A DNA stretch of 64,000 bases from the NCBI RefSeq assembly GCF_026427775.1, contig NZ_CP044532.1, forward strand, positions 4,216,001 through 4,280,000, in the 5' to 3' direction. Origin of the DNA: Arthrobacter sp. CDRTa11 (GTDB lineage: Bacteria; Actinomycetota; Actinomycetes; Actinomycetales; Micrococcaceae). Position numbers and translations under genes: made by a program. The notes under the pieces were generated by a model that saw nothing but the letters and a program-made list of their open reading frames with translations, had not been told where the DNA came from and did no database searches. Below are positions 33,201 through 42,353 of this stretch, piece after piece. How positions within the stretch are numbered: position 1 is the stretch's first letter; every line of letters starts with the position of its first letter.

Positions 33201-35435
33201 ATGGATCCGCTCTACCTCCGTACCACCGGCACCAGCCTGGTGATCAGCTTCAACAGCGGGGAGGCCGAGATTATCCATTGGGGCGCCGATCTTGGCGCCA
33301 GCCTTCCGGACTTAGCCATCCTTGGCGAACCCATCCCGCACTCGGCTGTGGACGCAACGGTCACCGCCGGGCTCCTGCCGCAGGCGTCCTCCAGCTGGCG
33401 CGGCAGGCCGGCACTCCGCGGCCATCGAATCGCTGACGGAGTCCCCGGCTACGATTTCTCGGCCCGCCTCCGCACCACCTCCGCCAGCTCCGGGTCCGCA
33501 AGCGAAGGCGCCTCCGCCGCCATCCTCCAAGCAGATCCCGACGCCGGCATCACGGTTGAGACGTCCATAAAACTGCACGACGGCGGTCTGCTGGAGCTGC
33601 GCCACACACTCACCAACGACGGCTCCTCCCCCTACCAGCTCGACGAACTGGCCACGGTCCTGCCGGTGGCGCCGGACGCCGTCGAGCTTCTTGACCTCAC
33701 GGGACGCTGGTGCCGGGAACGCCACCCGCAGCGCCGCTCCCTCCAGCAGGGAACGTGGGTGCGGACCGGACGGCACGGCCGCACCGGGCACGATTCCTCG
33801 CTCCTGTTCGCAGCCGGCACCGAAGCGTTCGGCAACCGCCATGGCAAGGTGTGGGCCACGCATCTGGCCTGGAGCGGAAACCACGAACAGTTCGCGGACA
33901 GCATCGCCGATGGCCGCACCATGATCGGTGGTTCAGAGCTCCTGGGCCCCGCGGAAGTCATCCTCCAGCCCGGCGGCAGCTACACCACCCCTGCGTTGTT
34001 CGCGGCCTACTCTGACCGTGGCCTGGACGGCGTCAGCGAAGCGTTCTACAGCTGGTTCAGGTCCCGCCCGCACCACGTCCTGCCTGCCGCACCCGCCGCT
34101 GCCGGCAAGAGCAGTAACGGCAAAGCAAGGCCCGTTGTGCTTAACACTTGGGAAGCCGTCTATTTTGACCATGACATTGACACGCTGATCGAACTCGCTG
34201 ACTCGGCGGCCGAGCTGGGGGTGGAGCGATTTGTGCTCGACGACGGCTGGTTCCGCGGGCGCCGCACGGACCGTGCCGGGCTGGGCGACTGGTACGTTGA
34301 CGATTCCCTTTGGCCCCGGGGCCTCACGCCGCTGGTCGAGACTGTCACCTCGCGAGGGATGGAATTCGGCCTGTGGGTGGAACCGGAAATGGTCAATCTG
34401 GACTCGGACATCGCCCGGGAACACCCCGAATGGATTGTGGGCCCCTCCGCACTCTCGCACAAGGACGGCGGCCGGCTCCCGCTGGAGTGGCGGTTCCAAC
34501 ACATCCTGGATCTGGTGAACCCGGAAGCCTGGCAATACATTTTCGACCGGATAGACGCCTTGCTCACGAAGTACAACATCAGCTACCTCAAGTGGGACCA
34601 GAACAGGGACCTGATGGAGCACGGCCATGCCGGACGCGCCTCGGTGCATGAACAGACTCTGGCCGCCTACCGCCTGTTTGACGAGCTCAAGAAGGCGCAT
34701 CCCGGCGTCGAGATCGAGAGCTGCTCTTCGGGCGGCGCCCGCGTGGACCTTGGCATCCTGGAACGGACGGACCGGATCTGGGCCTCGGACTGCAATGACG
34801 CCCTGGAACGTCAGACCATCCAGCGCTGGACCGGGCTGGTGGTTCCGCCGGAACTGGTGGGCGCGCACATCGGCCCCACCACTTCGCACACCACTGCCCG
34901 TACCCACCATCTGTCCTTCCGGGCCATCACTGCCCTGTTTGGCCACTTCGGCATGGAGTGGGACGTCCGCGAGGTCCAGGGTGCCGAGCGGGAGCAGCTC
35001 AAGCGATTCATCGGGCTTTACAAGGAGCACCGGGACCTCATCCACTCCGGGCGCATGGTCCGCGCGGACCTTGCCGAGGGTTCCCTGCTCCTGCACGGTG
35101 TGGTTGCGGGCTCCCCTGCCGGCCCATCCTCGGCCGGACCGGTGCAAGGCACGACGGCGGCGCTGTTCGCCCTGGTCAGTACCCGCACCGCGTTCGCTGA
35201 GCAGCCCGGCCGGATCACCGTCCCCGGCCTCGAGCCTGACCGCGACTACCGGGTGGAAGCCATCTTCCCCCTGCCGGGGGATGCGGACTACGCCCACAAC
35301 TACACACAGGTCCAGCCTCCGGCCTGGCTGAATGACGGGGCCGAGGTCAACGGGCGTTTCCTGGCCGAGGTGGGCCTGCCCATGCCCATCCTCAACCCGG
35401 AGCATGCCGTCCTGCTGAAGTTCACCACACTGTAG
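33201..35435 (+). CDS. alpha-galactosidase, GH36
   Basis: 744-residue glycoside hydrolase that removes alpha-1,6-linked galactose from raffinose-family sugars and melibiose. An N-terminal beta-sandwich (1-300) precedes the (beta/alpha)8 barrel. The nucleophile is Asp466 in [10 protein letters not shown] and the acid/base Asp530 in [14 protein letters not shown], preceded by the substrate-binding [13 protein letters not shown]. No signal peptide, so it acts in the cytosol on imported sugar. Last gene of the LacI-controlled operon; ATG 33201 has only a weak purine stretch (AAAGAGA) as ribosome site, and strong hairpins precede it. A low-complexity Ala/Gly/Ser insertion ([18 protein letters not shown]) lies in the C-terminal beta domain. 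Confidence 0.95.
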   Translation: MDPLYLRTTGTSLVISFNSGEAEIIHWGADLGASLPDLAILGEPIPHSAVDATVTAGLLPQASSSWRGRPALRGHRIADGVPGYDFSARLRTTSASSGSASEGASAAILQADPDAGITVETSIKLHDGGLLELRHTLTNDGSSPYQLDELATVLPVAPDAVELLDLTGRWCRERHPQRRSLQQGTWVRTGRHGRTGHDSSLLFAAGTEAFGNRHGKVWATHLAWSGNHEQFADSIADGRTMIGGSELLGPAEVILQPGGSYTTPALFAAYSDRGLDGVSEAFYSWFRSRPHHVLPAAPAAAGKSSNGKARPVVLNTWEAVYFDHDIDTLIELADSAAELGVERFVLDDGWFRGRRTDRAGLGDWYVDDSLWPRGLTPLVETVTSRGMEFGLWVEPEMVNLDSDIAREHPEWIVGPSALSHKDGGRLPLEWRFQHILDLVNPEAWQYIFDRIDALLTKYNISYLKWDQNRDLMEHGHAGRASVHEQTLAAYRLFDELKKAHPGVEIESCSSGGARVDLGILERTDRIWASDCNDALERQTIQRWTGLVVPPELVGAHIGPTTSHTTARTHHLSFRAITALFGHFGMEWDVREVQGAEREQLKRFIGLYKEHRDLIHSGRMVRADLAEGSLLLHGVVAGSPAGPSSAGPVQGTTAALFALVSTRTAFAEQPGRITVPGLEPDRDYRVEAIFPLPGDADYAHNYTQVQPPAWLNDGAEVNGRFLAEVGLPMPILNPEHAVLLKFTTL

Positions 35436-35517
35436 CCCGGGCTCCCTGGCCTGCCGCGCCTTCGCTCCTGATGGAAAACTCAGGCCGTAAGAATGCGCGG
35501 CGGGCCGGGCCAGGCGC

Positions 35518-35523
35518 TAGATT
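35518..35523 (+). promoter_or_regulatory. -10 hexamer for leaderless aroQ mRNA
   Basis: TAGATT ends 7 nt before ATG 35531, and there is no Shine-Dalgarno, which fits a leaderless start. No -35 seen. Confidence 0.4.
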
Positions 35524-35530
35524 TGCAACC

Positions 35531-35995
35531 ATGACTGAAGCCACCAGCGCCGCCGCGGACGGCCGCGGCACCATCCTTGTGATTAACGGGCCCAACCTGA
35601 ACCTCCTGGGTACCCGTGAACCGGACAAATACGGCCTCTCCACGCTGGCAGACGTGGAGGAGTTGGCGCGCACCACTGCCGAGGCCCACGGCTTCACCGC
35701 GGAATGCGTCCAGTCCAACCACGAGGGTGTCCTGCTGGACACCATCCACGCTGCCCGGGGCACCGCCGTCGGAATTGTCATTAATGCCGGGGCATTCACC
35801 CACACGTCCGTTGCCCTCCGCGATGCACTCGCCGCCGTGCAGCTGCCCGCCGTGGAAGTCCACATCACCAACGTGCACCAGCGTGAGGAGTTCAGGCACC
35901 ACTCCTTCCTCTCCCCGGTCTGCACTGCGGTCATCGTAGGGGCCGGCGTGTTCGGTTACCGGCTCGCCATCGACTACCTGGCGGAAACGCTGTAG
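35531..35995 (+). CDS. aroQ: 3-dehydroquinate dehydratase, type II
   Basis: Third step of the shikimate pathway: 3-dehydroquinate to 3-dehydroshikimate. 154 residues from ATG 35531, the normal length. [20 protein letters not shown] carries the catalytic Arg and Tyr of the flexible lid; QSNHEG and the [17 protein letters not shown] segment form the active site, and [18 protein letters not shown] contains the catalytic His. An upstream in-frame ATG (35471) would add an Arg-rich leader without conservation. No other aro gene is nearby. DUF2332 follows 3 bp after the stop codon. Confidence 0.95.
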   Translation: MTEATSAAADGRGTILVINGPNLNLLGTREPDKYGLSTLADVEELARTTAEAHGFTAECVQSNHEGVLLDTIHAARGTAVGIVINAGAFTHTSVALRDALAAVQLPAVEVHITNVHQREEFRHHSFLSPVCTAVIVGAGVFGYRLAIDYLAETL

Positions 35996-35998
35996 CCA

Positions 35999-37075
35999 AT
36001 GGCCACCGGCCAGGGGCTGCCGCAGGAGCCGGAATCCATCCCGGACGGGGACGCATCGGCCAGCCGCACGGCGGCCTGGTACCGGCATTTTGGTTTGGTG
36101 GAAGCGCCCGGGTCCTCCCCCTGCTACGCCGAGTGGACAGTGGGCCTGGCCGACGACCCGCAGCTGATCGCCCGGATCGACCAGTGGCCGCACGATAAGC
36201 GCCAACCCAACCTGCTGCTGGCCGCCGCACGCTATCTGGGTGCCCGCGTGGGACCCTACAAGGAGTTCCGCCAATTTCTGGAAGACCATTGGGCGGACAT
36301 CAGCCGGATCGTCCTCTCTCGTTCAACGCAGACCAACGAGGCCGGCCGCTGCGCCACCCTGCTGCCCTCCTTGGCCGCCATTGCAGCCGCCGAAGGCAGA
36401 CCCCTGGCGCTGCTGGAGGTGGGTGCCTCAGCCGGCCTGGGGCTGTTTCCGGACCGGTACAGCTACGAGTTCGACGACGGTACCTCCGTCACGCGGCTTT
36501 CCCCAGAGGAGCCGTCCCGAACGGAGGTGGAGCCTCCTGTCCTGCGGTGCACCACCGCGGGCCCGGTGCCCGTGCCGGACCGGCTCCCGCCCGTCGCCTG
36601 GCGGGCAGGTATTGACCTGAACCCGCTGGATATCAGGAATTCCGACGACGTCGCCTGGCTGGAAGCGCTGATCTGGCCGGAGCAGGAGTTCCGCCTCAGG
36701 AGGCTGCGCCAGGCTATGGCCATCGCCCGGGACGAGCCACCGCTCCTGATAGCTGGCGACCTGAACGACCGGCTGGTTGACGTGGCTGCCCAGGCACCGG
36801 CGGACACCACCCTGGTGGTTTTCCACAGTGCCGTGATGGCCTATCTCAGCGCCGAGGGAAGATCCCGGTTCCGCAGCACCGTCCGGCAGTTGGCGGCAGC
36901 AAGGGGATCCCACTGGCTGTCCAACGAAGGGCATATGGTGATCGACCAGGAGGATGGTTCCAGCGTGGTGCCAGAGGTGGATCCGCAGCTGATCGCGGGC
37001 AAATTCCTGCTCACGCACAACGGCATTCCGGAGGCTGTCACGGGACCCCATGGCCAAAGCCTCGAGTGGCTCTGA
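35999..37075 (+). CDS. DUF2332 protein
   Basis: 358-residue cytosolic protein of the DUF2332 family. Visible family features: an N-terminal helical region (TAAWYRHFGLVEAPGSSPCYAEW), then LLEVGASAGLGLFPDRYSYEF, which resembles a methyltransferase motif I, then RAGIDLNPLDIRN and TLVVFHSAVMAYLS. The Rossmann-like pattern suggests a SAM-methyltransferase fold, but the function is unknown. It is very close to aroQ (3 bp), so it is likely co-transcribed; a metabolic link is not evident. Confidence 0.85.
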   Translation: MATGQGLPQEPESIPDGDASASRTAAWYRHFGLVEAPGSSPCYAEWTVGLADDPQLIARIDQWPHDKRQPNLLLAAARYLGARVGPYKEFRQFLEDHWADISRIVLSRSTQTNEAGRCATLLPSLAAIAAAEGRPLALLEVGASAGLGLFPDRYSYEFDDGTSVTRLSPEEPSRTEVEPPVLRCTTAGPVPVPDRLPPVAWRAGIDLNPLDIRNSDDVAWLEALIWPEQEFRLRRLRQAMAIARDEPPLLIAGDLNDRLVDVAAQAPADTTLVVFHSAVMAYLSAEGRSRFRSTVRQLAAARGSHWLSNEGHMVIDQEDGSSVVPEVDPQLIAGKFLLTHNGIPEAVTGPHGQSLEWL

Positions 37076-37120
37076 ATGCCGCTTAGGCGATATCAATCCG
37101 GAGCCGTGCTGCCCTGACGC

Positions 37121-38305
37121 CTACTTCTGGATGCACTGTCCGGAGGACACCGGAGCGTTCATCGCAGCTGCCTGGGCGGCAACGGGCGTGAGGTCATCCA
37201 TGGTGATGGCGAAACCCATCTCAGCGTCCGAGGTGGCCTTGGCGAAGATCACCCCGGCAACCAGTCCGTCCGTGGTCAGGAGTGGCCCGCCGGAATTGCC
37301 CGGCTGGATATCTCCCGCCAGTCGGTAGATCTCCTCCGGGGACGAATTGTTGCCGTAGATATCCGGGACCAGCACGGTGGTGATGTCCTGGACTGTGGCG
37401 GGCTTGGACTGGAAGGGGCCGCCATGGGGATATCCGGCGAAGGCAGCCGGGCTCCCGTTCGGGAGGTCCGGGCTGAGCGCCAGCGGTTCCGTGGGCAGGC
37501 CGTCAACCGCCAGGACGGCGAGATCGTTCTTGGTGTCGAAGTAGACCACCCGCCCGGGCATGGCACCGCCGTTCAGGATCTCCACCACCGGCTGCGACAC
37601 GCCCGCCACAACATGGGCGTTGGTCACAACGCGCCCGGGAGCAACCACAAAGCCGCTCCCTGTCTGGTTCTGGCCGCACTCGTAGGCTGTGCCGGCGATT
37701 TTCAGCACGGATTCGGCGGCCCGGTTCAGTGCAGGAGTATCGGTGCTGGCGTTCGGAACGGGCAACGGCGCACCCTGATCCAGGCCTTCAAGGAGGGTAG
37801 GAATGCCGTTGCCGATCACCGTTGAACGGAGTTGGGCCATGGTGGCCTTCACCGGATTGGGGGTCAGCCCATCGATGAACCGGATCACCTTGGATTCGGC
37901 CAACGGCTGTGACACAAACGGTACGCCCAGGGAACTGATGCTGAAAGCGAGCATGGACATAACCAAGGCTGAGACCACCATACTGGCAGCTCCGCCCACC
38001 AGCCGGTCCACGGCACGCAACGGCGTGATCCGCACGGCGCCGCGGATTTTCCGCCCGATCATGGTTCCCAGGCCGTGCCCCAAAGCAACCAGTACCACCG
38101 TGGACGCCACAATGGCAGTAAGCCTCCACGCGGAGTCGTCCACGAATTCGCTGACCAGGGGAACGGCGAAAAACGCCGCCACGGCACCCGCGGCGAAACC
38201 CGCGATCCCGCCCAGTGTCACCAGGAAGCCGTTGCGCAGGCCGTAGATCAGGTAGGACAGCAGCGCCAGGATCAGCACCAGGTCCAGAACAGTCAAGCCA
38301 AACAC
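37121..38305 (-). CDS. marP: MarP-family membrane serine protease
   Basis: 394-residue protease. Residues 1-130 hold four transmembrane helices of CvpA type; the extracytoplasmic chymotrypsin-like domain carries the triad His231 (TNAHVVAG), Asp261 (NDLAVLAVD) and Ser338 (QPGNSGGPLL). Cysteines at 210 and near the C-terminus (GQCIQK) may form the regulatory disulfide known in mycobacterial MarP (Rv3671c), which protects the cell in acid by cleaving peptidoglycan hydrolases. In mycobacteria marP lies next to nudix and nth; here the alpha-galactoside locus and acs lie between. Divergent from crp, convergent with DUF2332. Confidence 0.93.
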   Translation of the reverse strand: MFGLTVLDLVLILALLSYLIYGLRNGFLVTLGGIAGFAAGAVAAFFAVPLVSEFVDDSAWRLTAIVASTVVLVALGHGLGTMIGRKIRGAVRITPLRAVDRLVGGAASMVVSALVMSMLAFSISSLGVPFVSQPLAESKVIRFIDGLTPNPVKATMAQLRSTVIGNGIPTLLEGLDQGAPLPVPNASTDTPALNRAAESVLKIAGTAYECGQNQTGSGFVVAPGRVVTNAHVVAGVSQPVVEILNGGAMPGRVVYFDTKNDLAVLAVDGLPTEPLALSPDLPNGSPAAFAGYPHGGPFQSKPATVQDITTVLVPDIYGNNSSPEEIYRLAGDIQPGNSGGPLLTTDGLVAGVIFAKATSDAEMGFAITMDDLTPVAAQAAAMNAPVSSGQCIQK

Positions 38306-38568
38306 CCAGGCTCCTTATTAAACGGTTGAGACCCAATTCTAGTGGCGCTGCCTGACATTCCCCTGTGGGGACAGGGGCGGGCCGGATTCCGATCCGGCAA
38401 CGTTCGCCTGTTCAGAAAAAGGGTGCCCGGCATCACGTAGCCCCTGGTCCGAAAATGACTTTTCTGCACTGGTTTAGGCCGTTTCGGCTGCCAAGTACGT
38501 CACAGAACGTTGAAAATTCTGGAACAATGGCACAAGCGCCACAGCCGACACATTACTCAGGAGATTTT

Positions 38569-39246
38569 ATGGACATCGAGGTACTGCGCCGAGCACCCCT
38601 TTTCGCCACGCTCGACGACGAAGCATTCCGTCTGCTGACGGATGAGCTGACCGAGGTGGACCTTTCCCGCGGTGCATCGGTTTTCCGGGAGGGCGACCAG
38701 GGCGACCAGCTCTACTTCATCGTTTCGGGCAAAGTGAAGCTGGGCCGCACGTCCCCGGACGGCAGGGAATCCCTCCTGGCCATCCTGGGCCCGGGCGAGC
38801 TGTTTGGTGAGATGGCCCTCTTTGACCCCAGCCCCCGCACAGCCACCGCTACCGCGGTATCGGAAACCCGCCTCGCCGGGCTCCGGAACGAAAGCCTCAA
38901 CGCGCTGCTCCGCACCCGTCCCGAGGTTTCCGCGCAGCTGCTGCAGGCCCTGGCCCGGCGCCTCCGCCGCACCAACGATTCCCTCTCCGATCTGGTGTTC
39001 TCCGACGTTCCCGGCCGGGTTGCCAAGGCCCTCCTGGATCTGGCAGACCGCTTCGGCCGCCCGGCAACGGATGGCGTCCTGGTGGCCCACGAGCTCACCC
39101 AGGAAGAGCTGGCACAACTTGTCGGCGCGTCCCGCGAAACGGTTAACAAGGCCCTGGCCGAATTCGTCCAGCGCGGCTGGCTTCGCCTCGAAGCCCGCGC
39201 CGTGGTGATCCTGGACATGCAGCGCCTGCGCCAGCGCTCCCGCTAA
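38569..39246 (+). CDS. crp: Crp/Fnr-family cyclic-nucleotide-type regulator
   Basis: 225-residue global regulator. Cyclic-nucleotide-binding domain with the phosphate cassette GELFGEMALFDPSPRTATATA (about 82-100), a long dimerisation helix (NALLRTRPEVSAQLLQALARRLRRTND), and a helix-turn-helix TQEELAQLVGASRETVNKALAEF (about 180-202). Start ATG 38569 (MDIEVLRRAPLF) has AGGAG 5 nt upstream and matches actinobacterial Crp/GlxR; longer in-frame readings upstream are not conserved. Possible target in this window: the site upstream of acs. A strong terminator follows. Confidence 0.95.
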   Translation: MDIEVLRRAPLFATLDDEAFRLLTDELTEVDLSRGASVFREGDQGDQLYFIVSGKVKLGRTSPDGRESLLAILGPGELFGEMALFDPSPRTATATAVSETRLAGLRNESLNALLRTRPEVSAQLLQALARRLRRTNDSLSDLVFSDVPGRVAKALLDLADRFGRPATDGVLVAHELTQEELAQLVGASRETVNKALAEFVQRGWLRLEARAVVILDMQRLRQRSR

Positions 39247-39260
39247 GTTTTCACGACTGA

Positions 39261-39292
39261 GGCCCTATGGATGCCATCCATAGGGCCTTTTT
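39261..39292 (+). terminator. rho-independent terminator after crp
   Basis: Perfect 12-bp stem (39261-39272 with 39276-39287), 3-nt loop, then TTTTT. It begins 14 bp after the crp stop codon. Confidence 0.95.
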
Positions 39293-39496
39293 GCGCGTCC
39301 AGCATCAAGCTGTTTAGCGGGCCTTCGTGGAGGAGCGCATCGCGGCGCATCGGGCGTCGGAGGTCGCTCAGCGACCACAGGTGCCCTTTTTGCGTCGTGT
39401 CTAAGCGACGGCGAAGGGTCGCTGGACAGCGGACTTGACCGCCCCTACCAAGCCTTCCATGACAGTCGTAGGATTTGAGCTACGAGGTGCATCAGA

Positions 39497-39676
39497 ATGT
39501 CTGTGGCAATGATCGTCGTATTGGTCGTCTTGGGCTTGGCATCGTTGGCCGGTGTCATCGGCACGGTGGTCCTGGTGATCCGCGACGGCCATGGGCAGAT
39601 TCCGTTGGAGCCTTCCGTCAGGCCGTGGACGGCAGGCCATCTCCCCAGCCGCCCGTACTCAACCATCCGTCTGTAG
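39497..39676 (+). CDS. 59-residue single-pass membrane protein
   Basis: Small open frame: MSVAMIVVLVVLGLASLAG and onward to VVLVIRDGHGQIPLEP, ending LPSRPYSTIRL. One N-terminal transmembrane helix of about 25 residues is followed by a short Pro/Arg-rich tail with a tryptophan (VRPWTAGHLPSRPYS). The D-G-x-G-x-x-P then Pro-Trp then LPS-x-PY pattern is one I recall from small Micrococcaceae membrane proteins, so it is probably real although function is unknown. Hydrophobic codon content and a clean start/stop support it; no strong ribosome site. It lies 37 bp before the aminotransferase-like gene. Confidence 0.65.
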   Translation: MSVAMIVVLVVLGLASLAGVIGTVVLVIRDGHGQIPLEPSVRPWTAGHLPSRPYSTIRL

Positions 39677-39713
39677 CATGCCGGGCGGGACCGAGGCGAA
39701 ACGAGGCAAGGCA

Positions 39714-40886
39714 ATGAGACCCAGGCCCACCCGACTGAACCATGTAGCCGGCTTCAACATTGACGCCGTGGCCGCGTCCGCAGGTGACGATCCGGAGATT
39801 TTGCGGCTGGAGAATCTGGACACGGACCTGCTGCCCCCGCCCTCAGCGGTTGAAGCCACGCGTGCAGCAGTCGGCCTGGATTCCGCCAATTCCTACCTGC
39901 CGTTCACGGGTCAACAGGCGGCGAAGGAAGCCGTTGCCGGATATGTCGCCGGACGGACCGGCGTCAGCTATGATCCGGCGACGGAGGTCATCCTGACGTC
40001 CAGCGATGGAGACTGCCTGCTTGATGCCCTGCTGGCCCTGACCGACCCCGGCGATGAAATCGTGCTGACGGACCCGACGTATGCGGGCATGCTCAACCGG
40101 GTCTATTTGGCCGGAGGTGTGCCCAGGCTGGTACCCATGACCGTCTCCGCAGGCGCCTGGCGGCTGGACCTGGGTGAGCTGGAGGCTGCAGTGACGCCCA
40201 AGACTCGGGCGATATTCCTCCAGAACCCGTCATTTCCCTCGGGCTACTGTCTCACCGAGGACGAATGGTCAGCAATTGCGGGCCTTTGCGTCGCACGGGA
40301 CATCTGGCTGATCTACTGGTCCCTGATGGAAGGGATCGTCTTTGATGCCCAGCCCATCCTGAGTCCTGTGGCCTACCCGGGGATGCGTGAGCGCACCATT
40401 ATTGTGGGATCAGCGTCGATCGAGCAGCGGATGATCGGTTGGCGCATCGGCTGGATCCTGGCTCCGCGGGCAGTGATGTCCGATGTCGCCGTCGTCCACA
40501 TGTACAACGGCATCACTCCCGGCGGCATTGCACAGGCAGGCCTGATTGCTGCCCTCAGCGACGGTGACGAAAGCTTTGCCCAATGCGTTACCGAGTGGGA
40601 GCGCCGCCGCAATGCCCTCACCACCACGCTGCAGGGCTTCGCCATGATTCCGGCTGCAGGCGGTTGGTCACAAATTGTGGATACGGTCCATCATGGCGTG
40701 GACCCCGGTGACCTCTCCCGGGTCCTGTTGCGGCACGGCGTGGCCGCCACGGCGATGACGGGCTGGGGCGGGCCGGTGGCGGACAGACACCTCCGGCTGG
40801 TGTTCAGCAACGAGCCTGTTGAACGGATCCAATTGCTGGGCGACAGGTTCAGGGCGGCCGTGCGGGAGGCCGGGGGCCGCGCCTAG
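39714..40886 (+). CDS. aminotransferase-fold protein lacking the PLP lysine (probable pseudoenzyme)
   Basis: 390 residues with the fold-type I aminotransferase pattern from end to end (SSDGDCLLDALLALTDPGDE, VLTDPTYAGMLNRV, NPSFPSGY, GWRIGWILAPRAV, LRLVFSN). The residues that hold PLP are replaced: SxSK is SASI with Ile236 where the Schiff-base lysine should be; the Asp and Tyr of the usual D-E-x-Y are Trp202 and Met205; the Asn of NPxNPTG is Phe174. The Arg of GWRIG and the C-terminal carboxylate-binding Arg remain. The frame is intact, so this is not a decayed gene; it may bind an amino acid as a sensor or partner. ATG 39714 has a weak AGGCAAGG upstream. Confidence 0.85.
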   Translation: MRPRPTRLNHVAGFNIDAVAASAGDDPEILRLENLDTDLLPPPSAVEATRAAVGLDSANSYLPFTGQQAAKEAVAGYVAGRTGVSYDPATEVILTSSDGDCLLDALLALTDPGDEIVLTDPTYAGMLNRVYLAGGVPRLVPMTVSAGAWRLDLGELEAAVTPKTRAIFLQNPSFPSGYCLTEDEWSAIAGLCVARDIWLIYWSLMEGIVFDAQPILSPVAYPGMRERTIIVGSASIEQRMIGWRIGWILAPRAVMSDVAVVHMYNGITPGGIAQAGLIAALSDGDESFAQCVTEWERRRNALTTTLQGFAMIPAAGGWSQIVDTVHHGVDPGDLSRVLLRHGVAATAMTGWGGPVADRHLRLVFSNEPVERIQLLGDRFRAAVREAGGRA

Positions 40887-40891
40887 AGCCT

Positions 40892-41803
40892 TTAGCGTTC
40901 CCGCTGCGGCTCGCCTGCTACGGTCTTGGCAGCTTCCACCTCAAGCATCAGCTTGCCGTCTTCCTGCACCAGCTTGGGCTGGTAGACGTGGGCCTTGCGC
41001 TTGTAGCTGAGGTAGGCGACGCAGCCGTTGGCAGCGGCCATTTTCTCCAGCATGATCTCCGATCCGGGCACCAGCAACTGGCCCAGGGTGAGGCCAACGG
41101 TGTTCTCCTGGCCCACTTCGTCGCCCAGCGCTGTGGTGTCCCGCTCCGCGATGACCTTGGAGGCACTCACCCAGCGTCCCCACACTCCCTTGCTCTCCAA
41201 GAGGGTGGGTTCCTGGTTCATGGGCACCGTAGCCGCGAAATAGCGGGTATCAAAGCGAAAGTGCGCGAAGTCCGGACTGCGCCAGTTGACCAGGGATTTC
41301 AGGAGGTCGGTGCGCAGCGAAAGGCCACGCTTCGCCAGTACCTCGGTGAACGATTTCTCCTGGTTTGACACGGCCTCCCGCGCGCGCATCCACTCCTGGA
41401 CATATGTGGACTCCACGGTGGTGGTTGCGTCCGGCCCGGCCAGCAGCACACCGGTTTCCTCGAAGAGTTCCCGGATGGCGCCCACCACGTGGCGGCGGGC
41501 CAGGCCGACGTCGTCAGTTCCCATCTGCTCGGCCCAGTACTGGGGTGAGGGGCCCAGCCAGCCGACGGGGTCGTCGTCGGACGCGTCCAGGGAACCTCCG
41601 GGAAACGCGAGAACCCCCAGCGGCGAGGAACCGGGACGGTATCCAAGCCAGGTTTCAAGGCCGGTGGGGGAATCGCGCAGCAGGACTACCGACGACGCAA
41701 GGCGGGCGGCACGCGGAGTCCGCTCGCCGTGTTCGAGCCAGCTTTGTGCTGCCCCTTCAAGATCTGGAGGCAGTACAAAAAGGCGTCTGGCGAGCTGAGG
41801 CAA
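40892..41803 (-). CDS. Nudix hydrolase, NUDT19-like
   Basis: 303-residue Nudix protein with a long insertion between the first strand and the box: FPGGSLDASDDDPVGW ... RRHVVGAIRELFEETGVLLAG. The REL-x-EETG core is intact. The C-terminal half includes FDTRYFAATVP and helical segments as in the RP2/NUDT19 acyl-CoA-type group. The likely start is TTG 41803 (LPQLARRLF), 14 bp after the ridA stop codon; start choice is uncertain because no clear ribosome site is seen. Same strand as ridA and DUF4177, so probably one operon. Confidence 0.85.
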   Translation of the reverse strand: MPQLARRLFVLPPDLEGAAQSWLEHGERTPRAARLASSVVLLRDSPTGLETWLGYRPGSSPLGVLAFPGGSLDASDDDPVGWLGPSPQYWAEQMGTDDVGLARRHVVGAIRELFEETGVLLAGPDATTTVESTYVQEWMRAREAVSNQEKSFTEVLAKRGLSLRTDLLKSLVNWRSPDFAHFRFDTRYFAATVPMNQEPTLLESKGVWGRWVSASKVIAERDTTALGDEVGQENTVGLTLGQLLVPGSEIMLEKMAAANGCVAYLSYKRKAHVYQPKLVQEDGKLMLEVEAAKTVAGEPQRER

Positions 41804-41817
41804 AGGAAGGACCGGCC

Positions 41818-42351
41818 CTAGCTGAATTCCGCGATCAGTTCGAGCTCCACGGGAGAGTCGAGCGGCAGCACATTAACGCCGACGGCGGAACGGGCGTGCT
41901 GCCCGGCGTCACCGAGCACCCGGCCCAGGAGTTCGGACGCGCCGTTGATAACACCGGGCTGGCCGGTGAAGGACGGATCCGATGAGACAAATCCCACAAC
42001 CTTGACGATCCGGGTGATGCGGTCAAGGTCGCCGATCACGCTTTTGACTGCTGCCAGGGCGTTCACCGCACACACCGCAGCGTAGCGGTGCGCGTCTTCC
42101 GGGGAAACAGTGGGTTCGTCAGCGTAGCCTTCGGTGCCGGTGGACACTTTGCCCGTTGCTTCGAGTTTGCCGTTAATAAACGGCAGCTGGCCGGAGGTGT
42201 AAACGTGGTTGCCTGAGATGACTGCGGGCACATAAACGGCCACCGGGGCCGGTACCTCGGGGAGGGTCAGGCCGAGTTCGGCAAGCCGCTGCTCGACGGC
42301 GGAAACGGGCGCCGTTGCCGCGCCGGACGTGGTGTCTGCGGGGGTGCTCAT
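41818..42351 (-). CDS. RidA-family protein
   Basis: 177-residue RidA/YjgF-type protein. Family members form trimers that hydrolyse reactive enamine/imine intermediates such as 2-aminoacrylate. Pattern: VISGNHVYTSGQLPF ... NALAAVKSVIGDLDRITRIVKVVGFV ... RSAVGVNVLPLDSPVELELIA. The arginine of the standard R-x-A active site occurs in HARSAVGV; the usual C-terminal glutamate is in VELELIAEFS. The N-terminus has an extra 30 Ala/Thr-rich residues compared with E. coli RidA. A RidA gene beside crp and ponA is part of the conserved actinobacterial backbone. Confidence 0.92.
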   Translation of the reverse strand: MSTPADTTSGAATAPVSAVEQRLAELGLTLPEVPAPVAVYVPAVISGNHVYTSGQLPFINGKLEATGKVSTGTEGYADEPTVSPEDAHRYAAVCAVNALAAVKSVIGDLDRITRIVKVVGFVSSDPSFTGQPGVINGASELLGRVLGDAGQHARSAVGVNVLPLDSPVELELIAEFS

Positions 42352-42353
42352 GG

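Noticed and set aside
33933..35405. 490-codon open frame antisense to alpha-galactosidase
   Set aside because: GH36 catalytic motifs prove the other strand is coding; no domain in the antisense frame.
38365..38568. 68-residue N-terminal extension of Crp
   Set aside because: Not conserved in the family; ATG 38569 has a good AGGAG.
39350..39390. terminator-like hairpin near 39370 (GGTCGCT-C-AGCGACC)
   Set aside because: The 7-bp stem is not followed directly by a T-run and the strong crp terminator already lies 80 bp upstream.
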